Source of the DNA: Rugalucina vietnamica
Taxonomy: Eukaryota > Mollusca > Bivalvia > Lucinida > Lucinidae
Assembly (NCBI GenBank): GCA_964017185.1
Contig: OZ024874.1
Coordinates: 56,680,356-56,744,355 of the forward strand
Length of the DNA stretch: 64,000 nt
Reading direction: 5' to 3'
Below are positions 1 to 11,989 of this stretch, piece after piece. Numbering within the stretch: the first letter of the stretch is position 1; every line of letters begins with the position of its first letter. The position numbers and the translations under genes are program-made. Under the pieces are notes generated by a model. It saw only the letters and a program-made list of their open reading frames with translations, made no database searches and was not told the origin of the DNA.

Positions 1-326
1 GCTAATAAAAAGATTTCGCGAAGACTGGCTATATGTATTAACTTGAACTTAAATCCCCGACTTCTCTATCTGGAGTCCAACACAACTTTCTATCACTTTG
101 CAACCATGCTCCCGGAGATACAGAAAACATTCATTTTGAAAGCTAATGACTTCTAAACCTACCGGTACCAATTGTTTGGCTTTCTCTGCATCTAGCTGTT
201 GGTTATAAGCACCCTGAAGATATTACGCCTTTTCCTTCATACTCTGTTTATAATACCCCTCTGTTCTAGCACAACCTACACACCAGAAAATACCAGCAAC
301 ATGACACAGCGAACAAAATACCTATC

Positions 327-544
327 AGCCGCATCAAGAGAAAACCGGTCTTTGGGGTTTCCGACCATGTCTGACACTGATCAGCCTGTACAGTCACAGA
401 AGCAGGCTTGAGGCTTGAAGTTTTGCTATAAGTAGAAACGGAATTGTACTAAAACAAAGATGCTGATCAGCTGTGCAGTTACTGCAGAGCTGATCTGCTT
501 TTGTTTTCGCATAGACAAAAACCTGGTTTTCTCTTGACGCGGCT
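327..544. mobile_element. MITE family D, full copy with terminal inverted repeats
   Basis: The left end reads AGCCGCATCAAGAGAAAACC and the right end is its reverse complement with one mismatch, giving 20-bp terminal inverted repeats. The middle has the family signature: a pair of blocks based on AAAACAAAG and CTTTTGTTTT around GCTGATCAGCTGTGC / GCAGAGCTGATC, which can fold back on each other. About a dozen further whole or partial copies occur in the window. It has no coding capacity and is a non-autonomous DNA element by structure; the superfamily is not determined. Confidence 0.8.
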
Positions 545-559
545 CATATGTAATTGTAC

Positions 560-775
560 ATGGGAAGGGGGGGGGGGGTATTGAGGTTTGTACATCCCAC
601 TCGACAAATTTTCAGTTATGTTGGGATAGAGCCTTCACTTCCTGGGTATTAACCAGTACTCTAGGGAGTTACTGTGTCTTGCTCAAGGACACAGCAAGGC
701 TATCCAAGTGGGTATTGAACCCAAGACCCTTCAATTTGGGTCTGATGCCCTACCAGTCCACCAGGCTCCCCTGAA
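560..775 (-). mobile_element. tRNA-derived SINE copy
   Basis: Read on the minus strand this contains an RNA polymerase III B-box match, GGTTCAATACC (711-721), preceded by a tRNA-like head with a degenerate A box. It is followed by a body containing CCTTGAGCAAG and then AGTAACTCCC. A second copy of the same body lies at about 27.79-27.96 kb on the plus strand, which shows that it is a dispersed repeat and not a tRNA gene. A run of 12 G lies at its far end. Confidence 0.65.
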
Positions 776-947
776 AACATCTGTCAGAATCAGTATTTCT
801 ACAAAAGTAAACGCTATGCATCATGAAGCACTTAATTTTAACAAGTGGTGTGAAATATGATACTGATGGTTCCTATGTTATAGATTAATGGCCAATATGT
901 GAAAGGCCTAAACATGAAGAAAAATTACTGGTGCCCATTTAATGGGT

Positions 948-1353
948 ATTTTTTTTTTTCATGCTTACCCGTCTGTGGAAAGTCCATGGAACTAGTGGAA
1001 AAAATCCATGGAATCAGTGGACAAAGTCCATGGAATCCATGGACATTGTCCGGCTGGAGTATTGGAACGAAAACACTGGACAATTTCCAGTGAATCCATG
1101 GAAAATGTCCATGGAGTTTTTCCAGTATGTCCGTGGAATTTTTCCAGTATGTCCATGGAATTTTTCCACAGTCCATGGAGATTGTCCAGGGAATCAGTGG
1201 ACAAAATCCATGGACAATGTCCATGGAAAAGTTCCACGGACAATGTCCATGGAAAAGTTCCATGGACAATGTCCATGGAATTTGTTCAGGTACACTGTGG
1301 ACAAAATCCATGGACAATGTCCATGGAATATTTCCATGGACATTGTCCACTGA
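948..1353. repeat. CCATGG-rich palindromic minisatellite, array 1
   Basis: About 400 bp made of variants of TCCATGGACAATGTCCATGG, which is itself nearly self-complementary, separated by short AAAAG/TTTTTCC spacers. CCATGG recurs about 20 times. Because the unit is palindromic and rarely makes stops, several long reading frames are open on both strands; these have a low-complexity composition (MSMEFFHG-like) and are not genes. The array starts with ACCCGTCTGTGGAAAGTCC, whose imperfect reverse complement closes array 2 near 3.73 kb. Confidence 0.85.
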
Positions 1354-1499
1354 TATATAGCAGATGGCTGTGCAGTGTAAACCCTGAGAAGACATTTGAA
1401 TCATATTGCTTTCATGCACATTATGGCAAGATGCATCTCTGGTTAACACTAACAGTATCTCTTGTTGACAGTTGTTATTAAAAGCAAACAAAATTCCAG

Positions 1500-2890
1500 A
1501 GCAAAAGAATTATATTTCAATTGTAATAAATTTGATTTCTATATTTCAATTGTAATAAATTTGATTATTTAAGAAATTTAAGACACAGAAATTGATCATA
1601 ACATTAATTTTTAAAATCCCAAACCAGACACCAGGCGGAACAGAAAAGATGCACAAATTAATTTTGTGATCAATTTTTGTGTCTTAAATGTAAGAATTTA
1701 AGACACAAAAATTGATCATAACATTAATTTTAAAATCCCAACCCAGACACCAGGCGTGACAGAAAAGCTGTACAAATTAATGTTATGATCAATTTCTGTG
1801 TCTTACATGTAAGAATTTAAGACATAGAAATTCATCATCAGATATTGATCATATCCTTATTTTTAAAATCCCAAATCAGACACCAGGCGGGACAGAAAAG
1901 ATGCACAATTATATGTACAACATAAATTCTTAAGAGACAGAAATTGATCTTTAATTACAATATAAGAAATTGAGACACAGAAATTGATCATAACATTAAT
2001 TTTTAAAATCCCAAACCAGACACCAGGTGGAACAGAAAAGCTGGACAAATTAATGTTATGATCAATTTCTGTGCCTTAAATGTAAGAATTTAAGACACAA
2101 AAATTCATCATCAGATATTGATCATATCCTTAATTTTAAAATCCCAAATCAGACACCAGGCGGGAGAGAAAAGATGCACAATTATATGTACAACATAAAT
2201 TCTTAACACACAGAAATTGATCTTAACATTAATTACAATGTAAGAAATTAAGACACAGAAATTGATCATAACATTAATTTTAAAATCCCAACCCAGACAC
2301 CAGGTGGGCCAGAAAAGATGTACAAATTAATTTTATAATCAATTTTTGTCTTAAATGTAAGAATTTAAGACAGAAATTGATTAAAACATTAATTTCAAAA
2401 TCCCAACCGAGACACCAGGCGGGACAGGAATGATGCACTAATTAATGTTATGATTAATTTTTGTGTCTTAAATTAAAAAATTTAGGACACAGAAATGGTC
2501 ATATTCTTAATTTTAAAATCCCAAACCAGACACCAGGCGGGACAGAAAAGCTGGACAAATTATTTCATGTACTGTAACTACATAAGAATGTAAATAACTG
2601 TACATAACTACACAGAAATTGATTATAACATTAATTTTAGAATCCAGACCCAGACACCAGGTGGGACAGAAAAATCTTTTCTGTCCAGCCTGGTGTCTGG
2701 AATGGGATCTTAAAATTAAAAGACACAGACACAGAAAATGATCATAACATTGATTTTAAAATCCCAACCCAGACACCAGGCAGGGCGGAAAAAAGATCTT
2801 TTCTGGGTTGGGATTTTAAAATGAATGTTATGATCATTTTCTGTGTCTATAATTGTAAGATCAATTTCTGTGTCTTAAATATAAGAATAA
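1500..2890. repeat. Tandem array of hairpin-forming repeats
   Basis: About ten units of roughly 110-145 bp. Each carries CAGACACCAGGCGG..ACAGAAAAG, flanked by TTAAGACACAGAAATTGATC and, on the other side, the inverted version GATCAATTTCTGTGTCTTA, so every unit can fold into a stem of about 30 bp with a 60-base loop. Near 2651-2870 the loop motif also appears inverted (GACAGAAAAATCTTTTCTGTC), making longer foldbacks. No coding potential is seen. Confidence 0.85.
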
Positions 2891-2904
2891 TTATTACATG
2901 TACA

Positions 2905-3020
2905 ACATGCACCAAGAGCAAGATGACTAGCTCTTTCTCAACAAGGTAGCCAACAGTCTAGTATCAACCATGAAGCTAGAGGAATCTATGGACTTTCTAC
3001 AGACGGGAAGTCTTTCTGAA
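2905..3020. repeat. Dispersed repeat fragment beside CCATGG minisatellite
   Basis: AGCAAGATGACTAGCTCTT followed by ..CAAGGTAGCCA and then TCTAGTATcAACCA occurs here and again at about 16.23-16.29 kb. It runs into TCTATGGACTTTCTACAGAC, the same sequence that closes the CCATGG array near 3.72 kb, so the two belong to one composite element. The stretch from 3020 to 3470 shows no recognisable gene or repeat. Confidence 0.55.
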
Positions 3021-3474
3021 AATGACTTCTCATTCAGGCCAAATCTAACATGCCCCAACCAGACACTTCTGCAGTATGATAAATAAGAGCAACATGCACA
3101 TACATGTTTTTTTCATATTTTAACATCAATATTTAAAATGCTTACCTGCAAGGCAGCAAGTGTAACAATCTTGTTTTTGCAACTCCTAGCTTTTATCAAT
3201 TTATCTGTCTAGAAATGTTCTTTCATTCCCCACATGCTTTCTACAAAAGCTTTATCTTGACCAGTTCCCATCAATGTTTTTGCAGTTTTCTCTTTCATTT
3301 AGCATCTCTGAGTCTGTCTGCAGTATATTCTTCAAGTTTCTCGCTTGCTGGCATTCTGATGCCTTAGATGTTTGAAGATTTGTTCAGACTAGATTTCTGT
3401 TTACTTTCTAAAATTATGTGAAACAGGAAAAGGAAGTGATGTCAGATATCATGGGATTATGGGTAATTTTAAGA

Positions 3475-3735
3475 GTGGAAATTGTCCATGGACGACAGTG
3501 TACAATGTCCATGGAATTTGTCCACTCTTTCATGAGGAGATGCTGGAAAAATTCCATGGACAATGTCCACAGTACCCTGGACATTGTCCCTGGATTCCAT
3601 GGACATTGTCCACACATTCCATGGGTTCCATGGACATTGTCCACACATTCCATGGATTCCATGGACAATGTCCATGGATTCTGTGGAAAATGTCCAGGAT
3701 GTCCATGGAATCTATGGACTTTCTACAGACGGGTA
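3475..3735. repeat. CCATGG-rich palindromic minisatellite, array 2
   Basis: Same unit family as the array at 0.95-1.35 kb: repeated TCCATGGACATTGTCC with short insertions such as ACACATTCCATGG. It ends in TCTATGGACTTTCTACAGAC then GGGT, the approximate reverse complement of the start of array 1. Overlapping open frames on both strands are artefacts of the palindromic unit. Confidence 0.8.
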
Positions 3736-4094
3736 GGCTTTTTCACACTGACTGTGTTTTACAAGTCAGTTCCACCTTTCCAATAGATGCTTTGACGCAG
3801 CTTTAGAAAATTAAAACAAAGTCTGTTTATCTTCTGACACCGGTAATAAAATAGAATCAAGGTTGTCGTCGATGCGACAGGTCCAGCCAGCGCCCGGACC
3901 ACTTATTTGGCCAAGCATGGTATTTTCTGAACACCGCTTAATGGCATCATTATACGAATCTCATCTTATTGTCATTATCAACACTTGACCCACGTATCAT
4001 CGAGGCAAAGGTATAAAAATAAACAGCTTAGCCTTAAGGAATCACAAATTGTGTAAAAACAGTACTATCATTGAAACGACACTTTGTTAATTAT

Positions 4095-4845
4095 ATGCTG
4101 TTTACACGACCAATTTGTTCCGAACCAGGACCGGACCTGGTTCGGTCCAAGTGTTTAGACGAACACATTTGGTTCGCTCCAAAATTTTGGAACGGTCCAA
4201 CTTGGCCCGGTACATAACCTAGGACCTGGTCCAGTCCAAATCATGTTCTGATCCTGGTTCGGTACAAATATTCCGTCTAAACGCTTTGGTTCGGTCCAAC
4301 TTAGAATCAATATTGATTTTAGACAATCTGGAAATTTGCACAAAATTTCTGAGTAATGAAACTGTGCCAAAATTTAATGTAGGTTGTGTATTTACTCAGA
4401 TTTTCCCGCAAAAGTCCAGTTTCACACATTTTTTTCCGACTGACGTACGCCGGTACCATAAAAATATAATTGGAGAAAGATCTTGCAAAATACTTGCAAT
4501 GGAATTAATCAAATTATATTAAACTGTTTACAGACAGTCATGTTTTTTTTATGCACCTACGGTTATTTGTCTATAGTTTAGAATGCACAGCTTAAATAAT
4601 CGAAAAACTGAGCGTTTTCCCGCGACATACTTTGATTTAGTATACGAGATATGCAAGTCATACATGTATTAAAATAGGTTCTTTCTAACAGCTTATATCT
4701 AGTGCGCTGAATATTGTGAGTCATTTGTTCCGATCTAAATAATTCAAGGTAAACAGCAAGATAGATTTATTCCGGACTAACTTGGACCAGTCCAATATAG
4801 ATCAGACCTGGTTCGAACCCGTCTAAACAGACTGTTAGATTCGTC
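4095..4845. mobile_element. Candidate inverted-repeat element with GGTTCGGTCCAA motifs
   Basis: The left end (GTTTACACGACC then GTTCCGAACC) and the right end (GGTTCGAACCCGTCTAAACA) are imperfect inverted repeats. Several GGTTCGGTCC/GGACC(T)GG motifs lie just inside each end. The interior has no credible coding frame. The boundaries are approximate and no target-site duplication was confirmed. Confidence 0.45.
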
Positions 4846-4991
4846 ATTTGTAAAGAGTTATGTTCAGCTAAGCGATATATCATAGTCGTAATAAAATTGT
4901 TGTGCCACCACCTCATGAGATTCATAGAGGGTCAAATATTGTAGTTAAAACCTAAAATATATATATATTCCTTTTTTGTCACATAACCCAA

Positions 4992-6825
4992 CCAGAGGAC
5001 CAATGGTCCTGTAAACGCTCACCTGAGTCTGCTGCATATACCAATAAACATGTTTGAATATTATGGTATTTAACCCCAGTGCAGGGGCAGATGAAGCCCT
5101 TGGGCCGTTTTCTTTTTTCAGACTAATCAATATTTTGTACATGGATGCTTCACGCCAAGTTTCATTAAAATTAATCTATTGGTTTCAGAGAAGAAGATAT
5201 TTGAAGGGTTTTTACCATATATAGGCATGGTGGCCATCTTGGTCATGTGACTTAGATTATTAATATACACATTGGTTCCCCCATCCTATAGATGCTTCAC
5301 ATAAAATTTGGCTTCAATTGGCCAAGTGGTTTTAGAGGAGAAGATGTTTGAATATTATGGTAATATACATGTATATTGCCCCGGGGTGTGGACATATGAG
5401 CCCTTAGGTCCTTTTTCTTTCAGAATCATTAATATTTAGTCCTACTACCCATTTCCTGCAAGATTTTCACCTCAAATGACTTTTTAAAAGTTTTCCCCAT
5501 TCCAATGCATTGGCGACCTATGCTGACCTTGTCGTAAAATAGGTCAAGGTCACCACAGGGTCATGATTTATATATACATTGTAGTACTTCAGCCATTGGT
5601 GCTTCATACCAAGTTTCTTTGAAATCGGTCCTCAAAATTCGGAGAAGAAGATTTTTGAAGGGTTTTTACCATATATGGGCATGGCAGCCATCTTGGTCAT
5701 GTGAACTAGATAATTTATATATACATTAATTCCCCCATTCCATAGATGCTTCACATACAATTTGGCTTTGATTCGCCAAGCGGTTTCATAGGAGAAGATG
5801 TTTGAATATTATGGTAATATACATGTATATTGCCCCGGGGTGGGGGCAGATGAGCCCATGGGGTCCAATTTTTTTCAGAATCATTAATATTCAGTCCTAC
5901 TGCCCATTTCCTGCAAGACTTTCACTTTAAATGACTTTAAATGACATTTTAAAAGTTTTCCCCATTCAAATGCATTGGCGACCTATGTTGACCTTGCCGT
6001 AAAATAAGTCAAGGTCATCACAGGGTCATGATTTATATACACATTGTAGTGCTTGAGCCATCGATGCTTCATGCCAAGTTTCTTTGAAATCGATCCACCT
6101 GTTCTGGAGAAGAAGATTTTTGAAGGGTTTTTACCATATATGGGCATCGCGGCCATCTTGGTCATGTGACCTGGATTATTTATATACACATTGATTACCC
6201 CTTCCTATTGATGCTTCACATAAAATTTGGCTTTGATTGGCCAAGCGGTTTCAGAGGAGATGATGTTTGAATATTATGGTAATATACATGTATATTGCCC
6301 CGGGGTGGGGGCATATATGAGCCCCTGGGGTCCAATTTTTTTCAGAATCATTAATATTCAGTCCTACTGCTCATTTTCTGCAAGATTTTTCCTTTAAATG
6401 ACAATTTAACAATTTTTCCCATTCAAATGCAAAGGTGACCTATGTTGACCTTGCCGTAAAATAGGTCAAGGTCACCGCAAGGTCATGATTTATATACACA
6501 TTGTAGTACTTGAGTCATCGATGCTTCATGCCAAGTTTGGTTGAAATCGGTCCAGTGGTTCCGGAGAAGAAGATTTTTGAAGGGTTTTTACCATATATGG
6601 GCATGGCGGCCATCTTGGTCATGTGACCTGGATTATTTATATACACATTGGTTCCCCCTTCCCATAGATGCTTCATGTAAAATTTGGCTTTGATTGGCCA
6701 AGCTGTTTCAGAGAAGAAGATCTTTGAAAATGGTGGACGACGGACGGACGGACGACGGACGGACGGACGACGGAGCATGGGTATACTATAAGCTCACCTT
6801 GTGAGCCTGACGGCTCAGGTGAGCT
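4992..6825 (-). mobile_element. Element A, full-length copy, minus orientation
   Basis: Read on the minus strand, the head AGCTCACCTGAGCCGTCAGG pairs with the following GGTGAGCT, then comes a GTCC/GTCGTCC microsatellite and about four core modules of roughly 450-550 bp. It ends in ACTCAGGTGAGCG, a tail hairpin AGGACCATTGGTCCT and CTGG-TT. Each module holds GGTCACATGACC, CAAGATGGCCGCC and CCATATATGG, then ATATACATGTATAT near the module junction. The tail segment CTCAGGTGAGC is the exact complement of the head start. It is non-coding; the architecture resembles Helentron-associated elements. Confidence 0.85.
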
Positions 6826-6888
6826 AAAAATATACCGAAATCTAAAACAAACAATGTTCCCACAAAAATATCCATAAAATAATTGTTC

Positions 6889-7443
6889 AAAGGCCTAGGG
6901 AATTTAAGGCCTGATTTCGGCCTCATGCTTTGGTAAAAAATTGAATTTTGCAACTTTGAGGAGAGAAGTATATAGGTCCTTGCTTATAAATTCTAGCAGA
7001 ACTATCACATTCAAATTACACATGTTGCCATGGCAATGCTCCGAAAAGCATATATACATACCATTTTTTTACAAATTTGGGTCCTTTTTTAATATCATTT
7101 TCAACTTCCAGCCCATGCGAATAAAAATGTCTTATTATGAAATAATTATGAAGTATCATCCAGAGATATTGGTTGCTAAGTATCATTTTGTTGGTCGTGT
7201 GGGCTGGCACTTATGTGTTCAGAAATTGTCAAAAGTAGACCAAAAAGTGCAAAATGTGCTCTATATATGGTTCTTCTGGGGCTTGCCATGGCAATGCTTG
7301 TAGGATAAATGCAGTATTTGTTCTTGTTTTTAATACAGGAGACATATGACTGTTTTAAGGAATAGTTTTCTCACCTAAATTCCAAAATTTAATTTTTAGC
7401 CAAATCTGAGACCAAAATCAGGAGTTAAATGCCCTAGTCCTTT
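6889..7443. mobile_element. MITE F, copy 1, about 555 bp
   Basis: It opens with AAAGGCCTAGGGAATTTAAG and closes with the imperfect reverse complement (..TTAAATGCCCTAGTCCTTT), giving inverted repeats of about 35 bp that include the CCTGATTTcGGCCTCA block. A second copy (45241-45826) has the same interior, including ACACATGTTGCCATGGCAA and, further on, TTGCCATGGCAA. The open frame across the interior (about 6941-7303) is not matched by a conserved protein family that I recognise. Confidence 0.75.
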
Positions 7444-7458
7444 ACTGGAAAATTTGTT

Positions 7459-7540
7459 TGATTTGACGTTTTACGTCCCAGTCAACAGCTATGATCATGA
7501 CATGATATTTCTTCCTTTTTATGGGACTTCTAATCAACAT
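7459..7540 (-). mobile_element. SINE-like fragment
   Basis: On the minus strand this reads ATAGCTGTTGACTGGGACGT followed by AAAACGTCAAATCAAAC. A matching block is at about 19.61-19.67 kb, ending in CAAACAAACAAAG, and a shorter one at 57.93 kb. A GACTGGGACGTTAAA-type body ending in CAAA repeats is what I associate with molluscan SINE tails; the tRNA-like head is not visible here. Confidence 0.45.
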
Positions 7541-7889
7541 GCCTGACATCCGAAATGTGCTTTGAATATAATATTAACGAATTTGACTTAATCACGTTTC
7601 ATAGGCATACTCAGACCACTGAGCTTAGCTGTATAAGTAGTGACCAGATGGTCGGGCAGCTGATAACAGGCTTTGCTTGGAGGCACGAGCAGCCTATCTA
7701 TTTCTCATGGTCCCAATGAGTGGGGCAATTTTTCTGGAAACCCCAAAAATATGAAAATTCATAACAGTATTTTAGCTCTTCTTTATTTTTTCATATTATA
7801 TTTGAATATCGGTCATTTTTGTCAACAAAAACTAGTTTAATTCAAAGACAAAGATACATACAGAATGCGTTTAGAAGCATCAATAAATA

Positions 7890-7990
7890 AAAATATATTT
7901 CTCGGGAGAGATCGGCCGAATCCCCCTTACGAGAAGGGGAAACCCCACTCTCTTACTCCCCCCACCCCTCGTTCCTAAGGCACTTGATCT
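7890..7990. repeat. Dispersed block shared with the right end of the window
   Basis: CGGGAGAGATC then CCCCCTTACGAGAAGGGGAA and ..CCCCACTCTCTTACTCCCCCC match, with substitutions, 63.88-63.97 kb (GGGAGAGATCCCCAGAACC, CCCCCTTACAACAGGGGAAA). The 63.9-kb copy lies in candidate transposon N, so this is probably a piece of the same family. No function is inferred. Confidence 0.5.
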
Positions 7991-8099
7991 TGTTTTCACT
8001 AGACCACTTTGTAGAACGCTGCGATGGCCCTGAGAATTCAAGAGGATGTCAAATTTCTCAATTTGTTTCCTCAACCAATTAAAAAATTCCCAATTTCAG

Positions 8100-10390
8100 A
8101 CATTGACCGATCAAAAATTCCCAATTCAGTTGGACCCTGTACCCGTTTTTAAAGCCATGCTGTCCCTGGAGTTGTGCACCTAGGCATTTTTTTGACTGTA
8201 TGGATTAGAAGAGAAGCTCATTCTGAATAAAACAAATAATCCTCTTTTTGCTTGACTGACAAGATATTATAAATAGAGCAGCCCAATGAATAAATAAATA
8301 GGAAAATGCAATACACTAGGTAAACAAATTGAAAGGCATGTATGTTTTACTTTTAAACTTTTACAGTCTGTTCTGTTCAGTCTTATTTTACATTTTGATT
8401 TATATAATGAAGTTTGTCGACAAAATGTTAATACATGAAACAAACAATGTGTAAACTTTCACACATTAAAAAATTCGACATGTGCTGTCCATGTGCTGCG
8501 CAACTTCAGGAGACGCAACTGAATGCCAGAATAATCCCTGCAGATGATGATTGTGTATCAGTGTCTACATTTACTTTTCTTGTGAGCATGGTGAGAGCTC
8601 AGGACTAATCCCGACCGGTCAAGCCTCATCCCCCTGGTGTGGTATTGTCAGTCAATTTAAAGTTTCACAAGTAAACTATTGATTCTGATGACAAGCTTTT
8701 TTTGACAAGCTTTTTTGAAAAGCTTGTACTTTTATATACAGACAGAATACTTTTTTGCAAGAAATAGTCACCTGGTGACCTAAAAATCATGAAATATCCC
8801 ACAATTTTATTTCCAAATATTCAACAGTTCTCTGCATTGACAATCATTTATAAATAGAAAGAGGGATACAGTTTTAAACTCACATTTCTTTAATCTTTTC
8901 TTTTTTCACGTAAGGTAAACATCAGTCTAGAAAATGGTGGATTTGATAATCTACGGTACCTACCGGTAAAGTCTTAAAACTTAAACCCTGGTGAAATATT
9001 GTCATTTGGCGTCTCACCAGTAACCTATTCAGATTCAGATAAAGCAGCAATGGTAAACAAAGAAAAACTTCATAATAAATATATCAAGATATTATACATC
9101 TGACAAACCATGCAAGTGACTTTACCTAGTAGAAATTCCTTTGTCAAGTTATTGATGAAAAGTAGGTCAGCTTATACAGTCACAGTCTATGAGTCAATGA
9201 TTTACATGAAGCAAAATAAATCTCATTAATAGGAACTATTGTTAGAAAAACTAAGCACATTAATCCTTCTCCCTATCCTCTGATTTGACAAAACTGATAT
9301 CCAGTAACTAATAAAACAAAAAAAATATTTCTAATTGATCAGGTAAAAATTAATGGCAGACATTTTGTTTTAGGCTGTGGAGAGGCAAATAGAGGCCACA
9401 TACAGGGAAAACAGATTGACCATGAAAATAGACAGAACAAGTACAAAAGTAAAAGTGACAAGTAAATAAACAAGTAAATAAACAAGAAAACTGTTGAGAA
9501 CAAAGAAAAATCATTCAAATATGTTTACGTGATATATCAACAAGCTGTAATTAAACAATTCGCTACAAACCCAAGAAGAACTAGCTTTAGATAATTTCCA
9601 GCACCCCGTATTGAGCCTTTTTTTCCGCTTCCAAATAGAGCTTCTTATACTAATACCGAAAAACCCCTTATCAATTAATTGATAGGACAGTTTCTTTTCC
9701 ATTAATTGATATTTAATGAATTATTCCGCCTAGAAAAATCTGGTCATCCATAGTTGAACCTGGTTTCATTATGTATACTGTTTGATGAATTAGCCTGGTA
9801 TAGGCTCACACCCTCAACAAAATTTATTCCTGTCCCAAGTTGTTGTGTTATGGGTTTACGTGCCATGAACAGCTAAAGATCATACGGAGACAGGACTGCA
9901 TGCTAGGTGGAAATGTCTCTTGGTTTAAGTTTTCTTTGATGTCTTTAATCTGGAAAAATGGGCAAGATTGAAGATGAAGGGTATATTTTTTTCTGTTTTA
10001 AAAGTTATTAAATTATGAAAAAATGATATTATTTTCATAATTCTGATTTCTGTTCAGAAAGAGAAATTGTTTATATGTTTCCAGATCAGGCATCTGACAG
10101 ACTTAAAATAATTTTGGTTGATATGAAATATATTTTATGAATGATTTTAATGTTTCAGTACTCTCTTTAATGTTACACTTTCATGTTTGTTAAATTGCTT
10201 TGAAACAATATTGATGAATATTTGTTCTTGTGCAGTTTCTTTTGCTTCCTTTCTTTGGCATCATCAAGAGTAAGCATCACATTATTACTTTATGACTATG
10301 TTGTGCTTTCGTTTTATATCTTCTCTTAGGTTAACCATTAAATGTAGATGAATACACTTTATTTATGAATTTTGATACACAGCTCCACAT
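8100..10390. other. Stretch without recognisable gene
   Basis: AT-rich sequence with no long open frame, no convincing exon and no match to the other repeat families in the window. The only local oddities are a short AAGCTTTTTTTGACAAGCTT direct repeat near 8.69-8.72 kb and a CAAGTAAATAAACAAGTAAA run near 9.47 kb. Confidence 0.6.
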
Positions 10391-10459
10391 AGTACACAAC
10401 AGATGGTCACAGTTCATCTATCAAAATTTATCATGCCATCACAGAATTTACCATTACTG

Positions 10460-10614
10460 AACAGTCATGTAGAGCATTTGACCCGGGTTTCTCAAACTTT
10501 CTTTCCCCCTACCAATGGAGAGAGAGAGAGAGAGAGAGAACGGAAAGAGAGAGAGAGTCATGTAGAGCATTTGACTCGGGTTTCTCAAACAAACTTTCTT
10601 TCCCCCTACCAATG

Positions 10615-10664
<50 letters not shown>

Positions 10665-10872
10665 CTCATGTAGAGCATTTGACTCGGGTTTCTCAAACAA
10701 ACTTTTTTTTCCTACCTCGGTTTTTGGAGTGGGAATCTTTTTCTGATTGCGCCTTTTCCTGATCTCTGCCTACTTGTACCTTTTTCTTTCCCCCTACCAA
10801 TGGAGAGAGAGATAGAGACTCATGTAGAGCATTTGACCCGGGTTTCTCAAACAAACTTTCTTTCCCCCTACC

Positions 10873-10916
<44 letters not shown>

Positions 10917-10968
10917 CATGTAGAGCATTTGACCCGGGTTTCTCAAACAAACTTTCTTTCCCCCTACC

Positions 10969-11016
<48 letters not shown>

Positions 11017-11068
11017 CATGTAGAGCATTTGACACGGGTTTCTCAAACAAACTTTCTTTCCCCCTACC

Positions 11069-11120
<52 letters not shown>
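10460..11120. repeat. Compound GA-rich minisatellite, about 95-150 bp units
   Basis: Six units begin CATGTAGAGCATTTGACYCG, continue GGTTTCTCAAACAAACTTTC and CCCCTACCAATGGA, and end in a GA run of varying length (about 12 to 45 bases). One unit is interrupted by a short dispersed repeat (CTCGGTTTTTGGAGTGGGAA, 10.70-10.79 kb) that recurs near 19.32 and 19.71 kb. The Glu-Arg and Leu-Ser repeat frames open on both strands are simple-repeat artefacts. Confidence 0.85.
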
Positions 11121-11121
<1 letters not shown>

Positions 11122-11647
11122 TAGAGATCATCTGGTCCAATACGTGTGAGCAAAATGCTATTTGTTTGATCAGTATGGCACAATGTTTGACTTCAAAAAA
11201 ATATTGGTAAAATGATCAAGGCCATGGCATGTATTATCAAAACCATGAAATGTGTGAACATGATACACCGCCATGTAATGTTAATTATGGTCTATGCATG
11301 GCAAAAAATCCTTATAACTGCACACCGTACGGATGTATAACCATAAGCGCAATCGACAGTCCATCATTTGCACTATGTGTACACATAGGCGGCTGTAGCT
11401 TTCTGCATGCCAACAACGATCAGACTTATCGGACCAGTTGAATGTCAGAGTCGTTTTTTAAGGTTTTGCACAGTTCATAATGCCACGTTAAATTGAGCAA
11501 GGCACCAGCAGGTTATAAAATTCAGATTACTCTTTTCTGATTGGGCAATTCGGCCAGTCTGTCAACAGCAGAAATTTACTTTCTATCCTGAACTTTTATA
11601 TTGCAAGCATTTTTCTTTTAAAGTACTTTAAAGTAGTAGGTTTGACA

Positions 11648-11986
11648 ATGTCTCTAGAGCAAGAAATTACAGGATTGAAACTCACCCTGGAATTATTAGA
11701 GGAAGAGAAGAAAAACTTAATAAAACACATTGAGATTCAAATCAAGAAGAAGCTTTCAGTATTAAATATCTTAGTTGAATGTGTGGAGCAGGAAATTGAT
11801 ATCATTCGCCAGTTAGAAATTCAGGAAGAAAATTACTTAAAATCAGTGAAAGAATATAAGGAAAAAACACAAAATCTGTTAAGTAAAAAAGAACAGCAAA
11901 TTGTGGTGTTAAAACGTGAAAACGCTTTTCTACGACAGTATTATATTCCACCAAGCCAGGAGGCTTCACAATTACACAATTTTTGA
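11648..11986 (+). CDS. Small predicted coiled-coil protein, 112 aa
   Basis: This is an open frame in a locally repeat-free stretch. Translation from the ATG at 11648 gives 112 residues beginning MSLEQEITGLKLTLELLEEE and ending SQLHNF, followed by TGA. It is rich in Glu, Lys, Leu and Ile with heptad-like spacing over roughly residues 3-95. There is no signal peptide, membrane segment or cysteine pattern. An in-frame TTG lies two codons upstream, but the ATG is the natural eukaryotic start. No splice site is needed, so it could be a small intronless gene, a first or last exon of a longer gene, or a chance frame. I do not recognise a family. Confidence 0.45.
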   Translation: MSLEQEITGLKLTLELLEEEKKNLIKHIEIQIKKKLSVLNILVECVEQEIDIIRQLEIQEENYLKSVKEYKEKTQNLLSKKEQQIVVLKRENAFLRQYYIPPSQEASQLHNF

Positions 11987-11989
11987 CTT

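Noticed and set aside
925-1491. Several overlapping ORFs up to 188 codons on both strands
   Set aside because: They are readings of a palindromic CCATGG minisatellite that lacks stops; low-complexity products on both strands.
10403-11210. ORFs with Arg-Glu and Leu-Ser repeats
   Set aside because: Products of GA simple repeats within a compound minisatellite.
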